Below, piece by piece: positions 32,551 to 42,480 of a DNA stretch of 64,000 nucleotides. Below the pieces are notes generated by a model that was not told the DNA's origin, made no database searches, and saw nothing but the letters and a program-made list of their open reading frames with translations. Origin of the DNA: Oreohelix idahoensis (lineage: Eukaryota; Mollusca; Gastropoda; Stylommatophora; Oreohelicidae); contig JAMPIV010014132.1 in assembly GCA_024509875.1 (NCBI GenBank), forward strand, positions 871,957 through 935,956, written 5' to 3'. Each line of letters starts with the position of its first letter. Position 1 is the first letter of the stretch. A program made the translations under genes and the position numbers.

Positions 32551-34065
32551 TGTAAAGTTTCTTTTCTTCTTTCCACTCTGTAAAGTGTCAGTCTGTATGC
32601 TCTATAAGGAAGAGTGGTGTGTTGTTGAGATCAGGCATGCTCCAGTCTACCCAGCTGTAAATGGGTAACTCACCCTAGTCCTGAGTTAGGGAAGGCAAAG
32701 GCTCCAGGGGAAGCAGGCCCTAAACTTGGTCACTTCAACCGACGCAGGATGGTGTATGTATGAAGTAGAAGTGTAGAGTGTGATTACCGCGAATGGTGTA
32801 CTGTTCGTGTGCTGACCAATATAACCACTCATACACTTGTGTCTACAAGGCACCAATGCAGACTGCTGGAATCTTTGTTTACTCAATTTATTCAGACGTA
32901 CACACTGGGACATACGAGTACATCATGGTATGTTGACATATCAATTTGTAGGTATACATAGCAGATCTGAAGTCATGACACATTCAGAAATAATGGGCAG
33001 TACATCAAAAGTTCAATGTCATGATACATTATGGCCGCATCCCCCTATCTGACTAAACGCGTCAGTGAAGGCAGATCGATAAATAACTAAAGTTACTTGA
33101 CGTCCATAGTTTGTAGTATATATTATGAAACCACGAAAGAGGGGGTTTCTAGCAAGATTGAGATCTCCCTGTCACTGTCCGATAATAGGATAAATAATCT
33201 GTTCTCTTGGCAGTGATCAAAACATATGATGACCGAAATCTAACATGGCCGCCTCCCTGAGTTGTCGTTCACTCATTCATAGGAAGGAGAATATAAGCCA
33301 GAGTTAATTTATAATGGGTATATAAATGATTTCATAAATGTTTCCATACAGCTCTACGGTGATCAGGTTAATTCACGTAGCCATAACCGCTGTAGGAAAG
33401 TCTGTCATCTTTGTCGATACAAAACACGACCCTAGCGATACGAAGCACAATGTTCCATCTAGGTCGAATCGACATGAGATCATCAAAATAGGGTCTGGCA
33501 ATACATGGAGTCCGAATTATACATTGTACCGTACCTTAGGAGAGTCTCTAACATAAACTATAGTAGAGATACCATCTCCTTTAGAAGAAAACCACTTCAT
33601 GAATCATATTTCCTTAAGAATCTACCAGCCCTTTGAAAAGTGCGTACCCGCCATTATCACGGTACATCGGAACTCATCACGACTTGTCAAGACAACTCAT
33701 ACTTCCGCTAGACCGGAATAACAAGAATCTAGTCCCGCCTACCCATCCAAAATATACAATATAGGACTGATTCTACTTGTACTAATAATATGTAATACAT
33801 ATGAATTCAGGCCATAAACACAATAAGCAAATTAATATATTTTCTGGCCCTAAAAAATAAGTACAAACGTAAGCGCAATATCCTTGCGCCGGATCAATAT
33901 CCAGAACGATTACTCCTATAATCAAAAGTGTGAATCAAACATGGATTCTCTCGCTTTTACCATAGACAGCATTTTCATACACAAATGAATGAATGTCTAT
34001 ATTTTTCCCATATTAAATAGCCATATCGATTTTTGTAATATGTGCGTCAAAATATGCACGCAACA
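32551..34065 (-). repeat. 3' LTR of element B
   Basis: On the plus strand it runs from TGTAAAGTTTC to GCACGCAACA. It is nearly identical to 40720-42232; the differences cluster near 33870-33905, where the right copy has lost two bases. It contains a SINE-like block (CCCAGCTGTAAATGGGTAAC near 32652) shared with the SINE at 26346-26525. Confidence 0.95.
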
Positions 34066-34466
34066 GATTACCACACCCCTCGGGAAAAAAATGGTACATT
34101 TTTTTTTTTTGAAATACATCTAGGAGCAACATACAATAGGCTCACAACGCACCAATAACAATGCGCAGATGATAAGCATAAGTTTTATGACCTTAGAGAA
34201 GTACCTTCTCTAAGTATAAATATTTCCAGAGAGGTGTCACCAACGCATACTACAATATTAGCAATGACACAATTTCCACATTAGTTTATACATAAATTTC
34301 ATCTAAGATATCTTAACATCATGATCATCAAAGACGAAAAACATTGAAAGATCAGCGGTGAATAAATATCAATGAACCGCTAAGTAGTGTTACAATCAAT
34401 ATATGATATATTACATATGTGTACACATTTCAACATAGAAACAACTGTATCAAAGTTGTATAACAG
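34066..34466. other. 3' untranslated segment of element B
   Basis: About 400 bases between the gag-pol stop and the 3' LTR. It contains the presumed polypurine tract next to the LTR (complement of CCACACCCCTC at 34071-34081) and a T11 run near 34099-34110. No ORF is seen. Confidence 0.7.
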
Positions 34467-37400
34467 TTATGAATCATGTGGGCATCTAGACAAAATATCT
34501 GCCATCACATTTTCTGACCCACGGATAGCTCGCACCGAAAAATGAAATGGCTGTAGAGCAATCGCGTATCGCGTTGATCTCGCGCTCTTCAGATTTTTAC
34601 TCTGAATAGCCGTAAGAGCTTTCTGGTCAGTTTCCACAATGAAATGCGCGCCCAGAAGAAATCTTTGCAGTTTAAGGATTGACCAAACCATAGCCAATAA
34701 TTCACGGTCTAGGACCGAGTAATTCTTCTCTGCGGCATTTAATTTCCGAGAAATATACATCACAGGATGCAGAGTTCCAGAGTACTCTTGCATTAGTGCA
34801 GCTCCAATCCCGGTGGATGAAGCGTCACTACGAAGAATAAATGTCTTATCCTTAGAAGGCAATACTAGGATAGGTGAAGTAGAAAACATAGTTTTAACCT
34901 TATCCAAAGAGGATTGACATTCTTGAGTCCAATGGACTACATTAGGAGACCCTTTCTTTAGCAAGGAAGAAAGAGGTGACATAATGGAGGACAGATTCGG
35001 GATGAATCGTCCATAAAATTGTATTAGACCTAAGAGACTTCGTACTTGCTTTTTAGTCTTAGGAATAGAAATGTTAAGTATCTTACTTGTATTATGGTCT
35101 TCTGTTTTTAGGAACCCATGACCAACACGGTGTCCTAAGAAAGATATTTCGCTAAAACCAATACATGCTTTCGATGGTTTCGCTGTCAGGTTATGCTCGC
35201 GTAAGATAGACAATAGTTCATTTATACCATTATAGTGATCGTTCCAAGTATCACTGAAAAGACAGATGTCATCAAGATACGCAATGACATCTGAGCGATG
35301 AGATAGGATTCGACGCATCATGCGTACAAATGTAGCAGGGGCGTTCATAAGACCGAAAGGCATGAAATTCCATTGGAATAGACCCCTAGGCGTCGAAAAA
35401 GCAGTAAACGGTTTGGCGTGTTCGGATAGTGGAACTTGCCAATATCCCTTAGACAAATCGAGTTTAGTAAAGAAGTGAGAATTCGATAGTCTCGTAAGTA
35501 GCTCTTCTAGTAAAGGCATAGGTTCAGCATCGAATTTAGTCACTTGATTCAATTTGCGATAATCCACGCAAAGACGTATGTTATTGTCTTTTTTCCGTAC
35601 TATAACCATCGGCGAAGAATATGCTGATGTGGATGGTTCAATAATTTTTAACTCTATCATCTCATCTAACTCTTTCTCTACCTGTGCTTGAAAATGTATC
35701 GGGATAGGATACGGTCTGACTCTTATAGGACTATGGTCAGTAAGAATAATGTCATGTTGAATGACATCAGTTTGACCAGGAATGTCAGTAAGGACATCCT
35801 GAAATTGTTCTAACATAGTAGAAACTTGTTTCTGCTCTCCTGGAGATAATTCTGGAGAAATTGCAACATCTTTCCATGATTCATTAGAGTGAAGAGGAAT
35901 CATTGGAAAAGGTAAATTTACATCCGAGAAACTCGTTTCCTCATCCTGTATTACTGACAGAGATGAGTACTGTCCATGTTGGACTGGAAAATCGTCCGTT
36001 GCCTGGAAAACAGGTTGTAAATAATCAGGACGTTCATGGAATTCCGTGAGCATGTTGATGTGGAAGGTTTTACGCTTCCCGTCAATATCGACGATATAGT
36101 CAACATCGGAAACTTTTGATATTATATCGTACGGACCTTTCCAAGAAATGAGAAGTCTATTTTCCCTACAAGGTAGCAAGACAAATGCTTTGTCACCTGG
36201 ACAAAGTTGTCGCAAACATCTCTTTTTATTGGCAAATTCCCTTGCCTTCTGTTTCGCAAATTCAGAAGAAGCAGTTGCCAATTTGCATGCTTCAATAATC
36301 TTGTGTCTAAGTGCGATGACATATTCATAAGAGGATTTTGTGTCATCGACAATATTATCAGCAGTTATAAGATCATGAAGTAAGGACATAGGACCTCGCG
36401 GTTTCGCGCCAAAGACAAGTTCAAAGGGAGAAAATCCTGTATGTTCGTTGGCGACCTCTCTATATGCAAAGAGAGCCGCGGGTAAAACCCTATCCCAATC
36501 CTGAGGATGATCTTCTGTTATCTTACCTAGTAGGTTTTTCAGAGTTCTATTCAAACGTTCCACCATCCCATTGGACATAGGATGATAAATACTACTCAGC
36601 GATCTCTCTATCTTCAGAGTCGACATTACTTGAGACATGGTATCCGATATGAGTTGGGTACCATGGTCGGATAATATTTCTGCTGGAAACCCCAGACGAG
36701 AAAATATTAACCAAAGAGCATCTGCGACATCAGCAGTAGTTATGCTCTTTAGAGGAACAGCCTCCGGCCAACGTGTGCACATATCAACACACGTCAAAAT
36801 AAATTGGTGTCCTCTAGCAGACTTTATCTTAAATGGACCAATGATGTCTATCGCCATTTTTTGAAATGGCCGAATGGGAATGTCTGCAGCCTGAATAGGT
36901 GCATCATGGCGTGGACCTCTGGATTTAATCTCTTGACATACTTTACAAGATCGACAATAGATTCGTATGTCCTTATTCACAGCAGGCCAAAAGAAAGATT
37001 GAAGAACTCTAGCTTTAGTACGGGAAAAACCCATATGTCCAGCACACTGCGAATCATGAGCGTGCTGTAAGATTTTAACTCTCATATTTTTAGGCACAAG
37101 GATTTGAGAATGAATGGACTTAGCGGAGTCTTGTACCATACGTACAAGTACGCCATTCTTCATCGTAATCCAAGATTTACGATTTGTATCCTTATTCGGA
37201 TCACCTTTTGTTGCCAGAGTAAAGAATTTCTTTAGAGTAGGATCATCTTCCTGCTGTTTGATAAAGGAATCGTGGGAAATCTCCAAGGGATCATCTTGGA
37301 TCTGCGCATCATTATCTTCAGAATGTGAAGATTGTGGCATATTAAGAGCTTGAGCCCTAGTGATTACTGCATTAGCAGATTGCATATTAACATTTTCCCA

Positions 37401-39485
37401 ATTAGAAATTTGCTGTGGAGTGCATTCTTTCACTCCATGAATGCGACCGATGATAAGATCAGCGATCGGATTCGGCAAGAGACATGCTTGCACCTCTCCT
37501 GTAAAGAAAGGCGTAGCAATATTGATAATGGCAGTGGAGTACTTCTCCAATGTGCCACCAAATGTTACACATTTGACTATATTGCCTGTAGCTCGAGAAG
37601 GATTTACGAGTGATTGCCTCACTCCAATGGTAGTGCACCCCGAATCGAAAAGAATTGATACCGGAGTACCATCTATTAGGCCCCTATTAAAGACAAGAGC
37701 ACCCCTTCCATTATGCGCAATTGACGCATGGAGAGCGGGAAGCGGGTGACCGCAGCTTAAAGTAGAAACTGTGGTTGGATCGAATAATGTTTTGCATTGC
37801 GAACACTCAGATGCTCTAGCAAAATCGAAAGCGGAATTTGCTACACTATTAGAGTCTTTTTTATCATTATTCTGATTATCGGTGTCGTGGAACTCCTGTT
37901 GTGCAGAGTTAGCCTGGTAATAAGATTTACCATGTCTTTTGTGTTGTGATCTACCTCGGTTATAATTGTCTCTATAATTATTATTGCCTCTGTTATAACC
38001 CCTATTTGGGTTTGAATCATAATATTCATGATCATAATCATCATGCTCATTATATTGAGTATCCCTGTAATATTGTTTCTTTTGTCTCCATGAAGCACTT
38101 GGGTAGTTCCTATAGCTACTCCCTTTCCGAGAATGTCTAACATTATGGGTACCCCTCGCGTGTCGAGGACTATCAGCCCGATTCCAGTTCTTCGAAGAAG
38201 AACCCTGATTTGAGTGGTTATCTTGGTTTTGATACTTATTCCAATTAACCTTTTTATCAAATTTATTTTTAGCTCCTTGGAATTTGTGTGAGTAATTCTG
38301 ATTATATTCTGTTGCCGAAGCAACTGGCATACTCTCTTTAATGTTAGAGTTACTAAGAATCATGTCAGGGTGTGCCGTGGCATACTGGTCACAATATTCT
38401 TCCATTTGCTTTATTGTACCAGGTTTACGCTCATGTAAGAACTCTAGGAATGATTTATTTACAGAAGACATGACCTTGTCTCTTAGCAATAAATCCGTAA
38501 GACCATCAAATGTTTTCTCTGTTTTGGATAATTCAATCCATCGTGAAAGTGTAATTCGTGCTTTTGAGATGAAATCTGAGAATTCTACACCTACCTCAGG
38601 TCTCATTGTTTTAAACAAAAGACGGTAACCTTCCTCAGACAGCTGATATCTCTTTATCAAAGCTGCCCTAACAGCATCATAATTATCTTTGTCGGCCTCT
38701 TCAACAAAATATAACTTACTCAGAGGCTCCCCTTTTAGATTTTCAGACAACTGATTCACATACTGTGATTTGTCAACATTATGAGATCGACAAGCCCGTT
38801 CAAATCTAGAAAGCCAAAATGTTATGTCATCACTGGTAGGGTTAAACGCTGGTACCTTGACCTTGTACACAAAGGGTTTACCATTACCACCAGATGCCTG
38901 ATTAACATTACTCATACATGTCAATTTTAATTTCTCTAATTCAAACTCATGTTCTCTTATTGCTTTTCTCTCTTCAGCTTCTCTATCTAATTTTTTTTGT
39001 TCTGCAGCAGCAGCAGCTTCTAATTTTTTCTGTTCTGCAGCAGCAGCAACTTCTAATTTTTTCTGTTCTGCAGCAGCAGCAACTTCTAATTTTTTCTGTT
39101 CTGCAGCAGCAGCAACTTCTAATTTTTTCTGTTCTGCATCAGCTTCTAATTTCTTCTGTTCTGCCTCAAATCTCCTTTCCTCCACTTGCATCTGCAATTT
39201 CTTAAGTTCAGCAGCAGTATCAGCTTCTTTTTCTAATCTTTTTTCTTCAGCTAGAGCTTTCCTTTCTTCTGCAGCAGCTTTTTTTTCTTCTATTTGAAGT
39301 TTTCTCTCCTCAGCCGCAGCTTTTTTTTCCTCAGCAGCAGCTTTTCTTTCTTCAACAGCAGCAGCAGTTTTTTTCTCTTCTGCAGCTAATGCTTTGTCAT
39401 ATTGAGCAACAGCCCATTGTTCTAAGTCTTTTCCAGTCTTATCAAGAGATTTTCCTTGTGCAATAAAATAATCTAATGTAGACAT
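34467..39485 (-). CDS. gag-pol: Gag-Pol polyprotein of the Gmr1-like element
   Basis: One uninterrupted frame of 1672 residues. Residues 30-205 form an Ala/Glu/Lys coiled coil with tandem 11-residue repeats (AEQKKLEVAAA). A Gag/capsid-like region follows at about 215-380, then an Arg/Asn/Tyr-rich RNA-binding stretch and a CSQC...CGH cluster near 590. Protease: DSGC with Asp614, then LIIGR. Integrase: zinc domain HDSQCAGHMG...CRSCKVCQ near 805-865, catalytic Asp880 (DIIGPF), Asp940 (SDHGTQ) and Glu976 (VERLNRTL), that is D,D35E, then a GPYDI module. RT: MVIVRKKDNNIRLCVDYRK, KLDLSKGYWQVP, FMPFGLMNAPATF and YLDD at 1403-1406. RNase H: RSDASSTG with Asp1554 and the RELLAMVWSI block. Order PR-IN-RT-RH marks it as Gmr1-like. 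All catalytic residues I checked are present, so the protein may be active. Confidence 0.95.
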   Translation of the reverse strand: MSTLDYFIAQGKSLDKTGKDLEQWAVAQYDKALAAEEKKTAAAVEERKAAAEEKKAAAEERKLQIEEKKAAAEERKALAEEKRLEKEADTAAELKKLQMQVEERRFEAEQKKLEADAEQKKLEVAAAAEQKKLEVAAAAEQKKLEVAAAAEQKKLEAAAAAEQKKLDREAEERKAIREHEFELEKLKLTCMSNVNQASGGNGKPFVYKVKVPAFNPTSDDITFWLSRFERACRSHNVDKSQYVNQLSENLKGEPLSKLYFVEEADKDNYDAVRAALIKRYQLSEEGYRLLFKTMRPEVGVEFSDFISKARITLSRWIELSKTEKTFDGLTDLLLRDKVMSSVNKSFLEFLHERKPGTIKQMEEYCDQYATAHPDMILSNSNIKESMPVASATEYNQNYSHKFQGAKNKFDKKVNWNKYQNQDNHSNQGSSSKNWNRADSPRHARGTHNVRHSRKGSSYRNYPSASWRQKKQYYRDTQYNEHDDYDHEYYDSNPNRGYNRGNNNYRDNYNRGRSQHKRHGKSYYQANSAQQEFHDTDNQNNDKKDSNSVANSAFDFARASECSQCKTLFDPTTVSTLSCGHPLPALHASIAHNGRGALVFNRGLIDGTPVSILFDSGCTTIGVRQSLVNPSRATGNIVKCVTFGGTLEKYSTAIINIATPFFTGEVQACLLPNPIADLIIGRIHGVKECTPQQISNWENVNMQSANAVITRAQALNMPQSSHSEDNDAQIQDDPLEISHDSFIKQQEDDPTLKKFFTLATKGDPNKDTNRKSWITMKNGVLVRMVQDSAKSIHSQILVPKNMRVKILQHAHDSQCAGHMGFSRTKARVLQSFFWPAVNKDIRIYCRSCKVCQEIKSRGPRHDAPIQAADIPIRPFQKMAIDIIGPFKIKSARGHQFILTCVDMCTRWPEAVPLKSITTADVADALWLIFSRLGFPAEILSDHGTQLISDTMSQVMSTLKIERSLSSIYHPMSNGMVERLNRTLKNLLGKITEDHPQDWDRVLPAALFAYREVANEHTGFSPFELVFGAKPRGPMSLLHDLITADNIVDDTKSSYEYVIALRHKIIEACKLATASSEFAKQKAREFANKKRCLRQLCPGDKAFVLLPCRENRLLISWKGPYDIISKVSDVDYIVDIDGKRKTFHINMLTEFHERPDYLQPVFQATDDFPVQHGQYSSLSVIQDEETSFSDVNLPFPMIPLHSNESWKDVAISPELSPGEQKQVSTMLEQFQDVLTDIPGQTDVIQHDIILTDHSPIRVRPYPIPIHFQAQVEKELDEMIELKIIEPSTSAYSSPMVIVRKKDNNIRLCVDYRKLNQVTKFDAEPMPLLEELLTRLSNSHFFTKLDLSKGYWQVPLSEHAKPFTAFSTPRGLFQWNFMPFGLMNAPATFVRMMRRILSHRSDVIAYLDDICLFSDTWNDHYNGINELLSILREHNLTAKPSKACIGFSEISFLGHRVGHGFLKTEDHNTSKILNISIPKTKKQVRSLLGLIQFYGRFIPNLSSIMSPLSSLLKKGSPNVVHWTQECQSSLDKVKTMFSTSPILVLPSKDKTFILRSDASSTGIGAALMQEYSGTLHPVMYISRKLNAAEKNYSVLDRELLAMVWSILKLQRFLLGAHFIVETDQKALTAIQSKNLKSARSTRYAIALQPFHFSVRAIRGSENVMADILSRCPHDS
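38985..39145 (-). repeat. 33-bp tandem repeat inside gag of element B
   Basis: About four copies of a 33-bp unit (plus strand TTCTAATTTTTTCTGTTCTG, then GCAGCAGCAGCAAC) encode the AEQKKLEVAAA coiled-coil heptad-like units. Copies are nearly identical at DNA level, pointing to recent expansion within the gene. The copy number keeps the frame. Confidence 0.9.
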
Positions 39486-40719
39486 ATTGTCTTCTTAAAT
39501 CAGAAACCTGAAAAAGTAAATAAATTACCCTATTTCACTTTAATGGGAGACAAGTCTATACCATAGACTTAGTCTTAGTCCAAACTTGTATGGTTTATAA
39601 TAACCAATGATAACTTGAGTACCTGTGGACAACAATAACTGTATCTCAAATACTGTGGGAGACAAGCCTTACAAAGGTCTTGTATACCTCAATGTAATCA
39701 AAGATCACTGTGTACCTGTGGAAAATAATCATAAAGTACTGATCTGTACTATACTATCAGTGTATACCACTATAACTCCTATGTCATATGTCAACTAAAG
39801 ACATTACAAAGGACAAACAAGAAAAGACAATATGAAAACATTTGCAGAGATCAAATTAAATTAAATAGGAGAAATGAAAAAAATGATCACAGAAACCGTG
39901 GTGATAACTGCCATAAAATAACAAGACAAATAACGCTAAAGTGTATAAACATAAGGGTGTAAAAAACAAAAATGAAAGGAAAGATGAGACCTACAATTAT
40001 ACAAACAAATCAAACAAAACTAAGGAACACAAAATTATTAACAAAAACAACGAAGAAAAGAACACCTCATCACAACTAACAGAAATAGCAGCAAATTGTT
40101 GCTAACAAATTTCCAATTAAGAAAATGTGTACCTATAGAATACTAGTACCAGACCAATGTCACTCGGCATACCTTGTACTAGTCACACAGAACAAAAACT
40201 AATTTAATACATAACAAATAACATGTAAGCATAAATAGCATATAGCATACAATATAATTTATGTCATGAATGGAATGTGTTGCAGGTATAGTGTTGTAAA
40301 GCAGGCACAGTTTATTTTAATACTAATAACTTGCCACTTTATTCAGTAATAGATTTAATTTTAAACTATTACACTGTCAATTTTTCTCTGTTGAGCATAT
40401 GAAGATCCAACGATGAACTATGCACTTTATGTTCAACAACACTGTGATTCTTCTGTACGTTGAGAAATGTCAACAATACTGCTCCAGATATTTTCTACAC
40501 TTGATACCACTGTCCTGTGTAATACTGTCTGTACAGCGAAAAACTGTCAACAAGCGCTGACCTAGATACAGCATCCTATCGGTAATACAGGTCAAGCTGA
40601 CATCGACTGTATAGCTGTCCTACTGGTGTTGATGTGTTCAAACAAATGTTCTTTCAGCTGTAAACTGTGATTCTCAACACAAAACTGCGTAAGCTGGACC
40701 CAGGAATCTGGCTCGCCAC
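39486..40719. other. 5' untranslated leader of element B
   Basis: 1.2 kb between the 5' LTR and the gag-pol start, transcribed on the minus strand in the element. No ORF is seen. The block next to the LTR carries the presumed primer-binding site. Duplicated phrases such as GACAAGTCTATACC / GACAAGCCTTACAAAGG around 39545-39680 hint at local repeats. Confidence 0.65.
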
Positions 40720-42232
40720 TGTAAAGTTTCTTTTCTTCTTTCCACTCTGTAAAGTGTCAGTCTGTATGCTCTGTAAGGAAGAGTGGTGTGTTGTTGAGAT
40801 CAGGCATGCTCCAGTCTACCCAGCTGTAAATGGGTAACTCACCCTAGTCCTGAGTTAGGGAAGGCAAAGGCTCCAGGGGAAGCAGGCCCTAAACTTGGTC
40901 ACTTCAACCGACGCAGGATGGTGTATGTATGAAGTAGAAGTGTAGAGTGTGATTACCGCGAATGGTGTACTGTTCGTGTGCTGACCAATATAACCACTCA
41001 TACACTTGTGTCTACAAGGCACCAATGCAGACTGCTGGAATCTTTGTTTACTCAATTTATTCAGACGTACACACTGGGACATACGAGTACATCATGGTAT
41101 GTTGACATATCAATTTGTAGGTATACATAGCAGATCTGAAGTCATGACACATTCAGAAATAATGGGCAGTACATCAAAAGTTCAATGTCATGATACATTA
41201 TGGCCGCATCCCCCTATCTGACTAAACGCGTCAGTGAAGGCAGATCGATAAATAACTAAAGTTACTTGACGTCCATAGTTTGTAGTATATATTATGAAAC
41301 CACGAAAGAGGGGGTTTCTAGCAAGATTGAGATCTCCCTGTCACTGTCCGATAATAGGATAAATAATCTGTTCTCTTGGCAGTGATCAAAACATATGATG
41401 ACCGAAATCTAACATGGCCGCCTCCCTGAGTTGTCGTTCACTCATTCATAGGAAGGAGAATATAAGCCAGAGTTAATTTATAATGGGTATATAAATGATT
41501 TCATAAATGTTCCCATACAGCTCTACGGTGATCAGGTTAATTCACGTAGCCATAACCGCTGTAGGAAAGTCTGTCATCTTTGTCGATACAAAACACGACC
41601 CTAGCGATACGAAGCACAATGTTCCATCTAGGTCGAATCGACATGAGATCATCAAAATAGGGTCTGGCAATACATGGAGTCCGAATTATACATTGTACCG
41701 TACCTTAGGAGAGTCTCTAACATAAACTATAGTAGAGATACCATCTCCTTTAGAAGAAAACCACTTCATGAATCATATTTCCTTAAGAATCTACCAGCCC
41801 TTTGAAAAGTGCGTACCCGCCATTATCACGGTACATCGGAACTCATCACGACTTGTCAAGACAACTCATACTTCCGCTAGACCGGAATAACAAGAATCTA
41901 GTCCCGCCTACCCATCCAAAATATACAATATAGGACTGATTCTACTTGTACTAATAATATGTAATACATATGAATTCAGGCCATAAACATAATAAGCAAA
42001 TTAATATATTTTCTGGCCCTAAAAAATAAGTACAAACGTAAGAGCAATCCATGCGCCGGATCAATATCAAGAACGATTACTCCTATAATCAAAAGTGTGA
42101 ATCAAACATGGATTCTCTCGCTTTTACCATAGACAGCATTTTCATACACAAATGAATGAATGTCTATATCTTTCCCATATTAAATAGCCATATCGATTTT
42201 TGTAATATGTGCGTCAAAATATGCACGCAACA
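40720..42232 (-). repeat. 5' LTR of element B
   Basis: Right-hand LTR in plus coordinates. It is the 5' LTR because the genes read on the minus strand. It carries the same SINE-like block as the other copy, near 40820. Flanked on the right by the target duplication CATCT. Confidence 0.95.
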
Positions 42233-42237
42233 CATCT

Positions 42238-42480
42238 GATACATCTTTTTGGTCCAGGATAACTTTAGATTACAATAACAATAACAATAGCACCCTTTCG
42301 TGACAAGAGGATAGCCCACAGCTGCATTTTTTGGCTTGCTCTTCCCATCGCCGTGTTCTTCTTTCTTCTACTTGTTGTAAGAGCTTCATTTCGCACAATC
42401 TGAGCAGTCCAAGAAGTATATACACTATCCGAAGGCCAGCACGCGTTACATTCAACCAGCGGAAAATAGCTGCACGCTAG
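42238..42480 (-). mobile_element. Possible LINE 3' end, minus strand
   Basis: Read on the minus strand, the region 42265-42480 gives a coding-like frame (CNACWPSDSVYTSWTAQIVR) ending in a TTATTG repeat tail near 42270-42290. A terminal hexanucleotide tail and a decayed C-terminal frame suggest a non-LTR element end, but I cannot place the family. Confidence 0.35.

Larger units (their letters stand above)
32551..42232 (-). mobile_element. Gmr1-like LTR retrotransposon B, complete and apparently intact
   Basis: LTRs of 1515 and 1513 bp (32551-34065 and 40720-42232) flank one long minus-strand gag-pol ORF. In element orientation the LTR starts TGTTGCGTGC and ends CTTTACA. A perfect 5-bp target duplication CATCT is present at 32546-32550 and 42233-42237. 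Inside the 5' LTR (the right copy) a primer-binding-like TGGCGAGCC starts one base in. Upstream of the 3' LTR a G-rich tract GAGGGGTGTGG precedes TGTTGCG. The LTRs differ at only about 8-10 positions by eye. Integrase is encoded before reverse transcriptase, the arrangement known from Gmr1 elements and opposite to ordinary Ty3/Gypsy. Confidence 0.95.
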
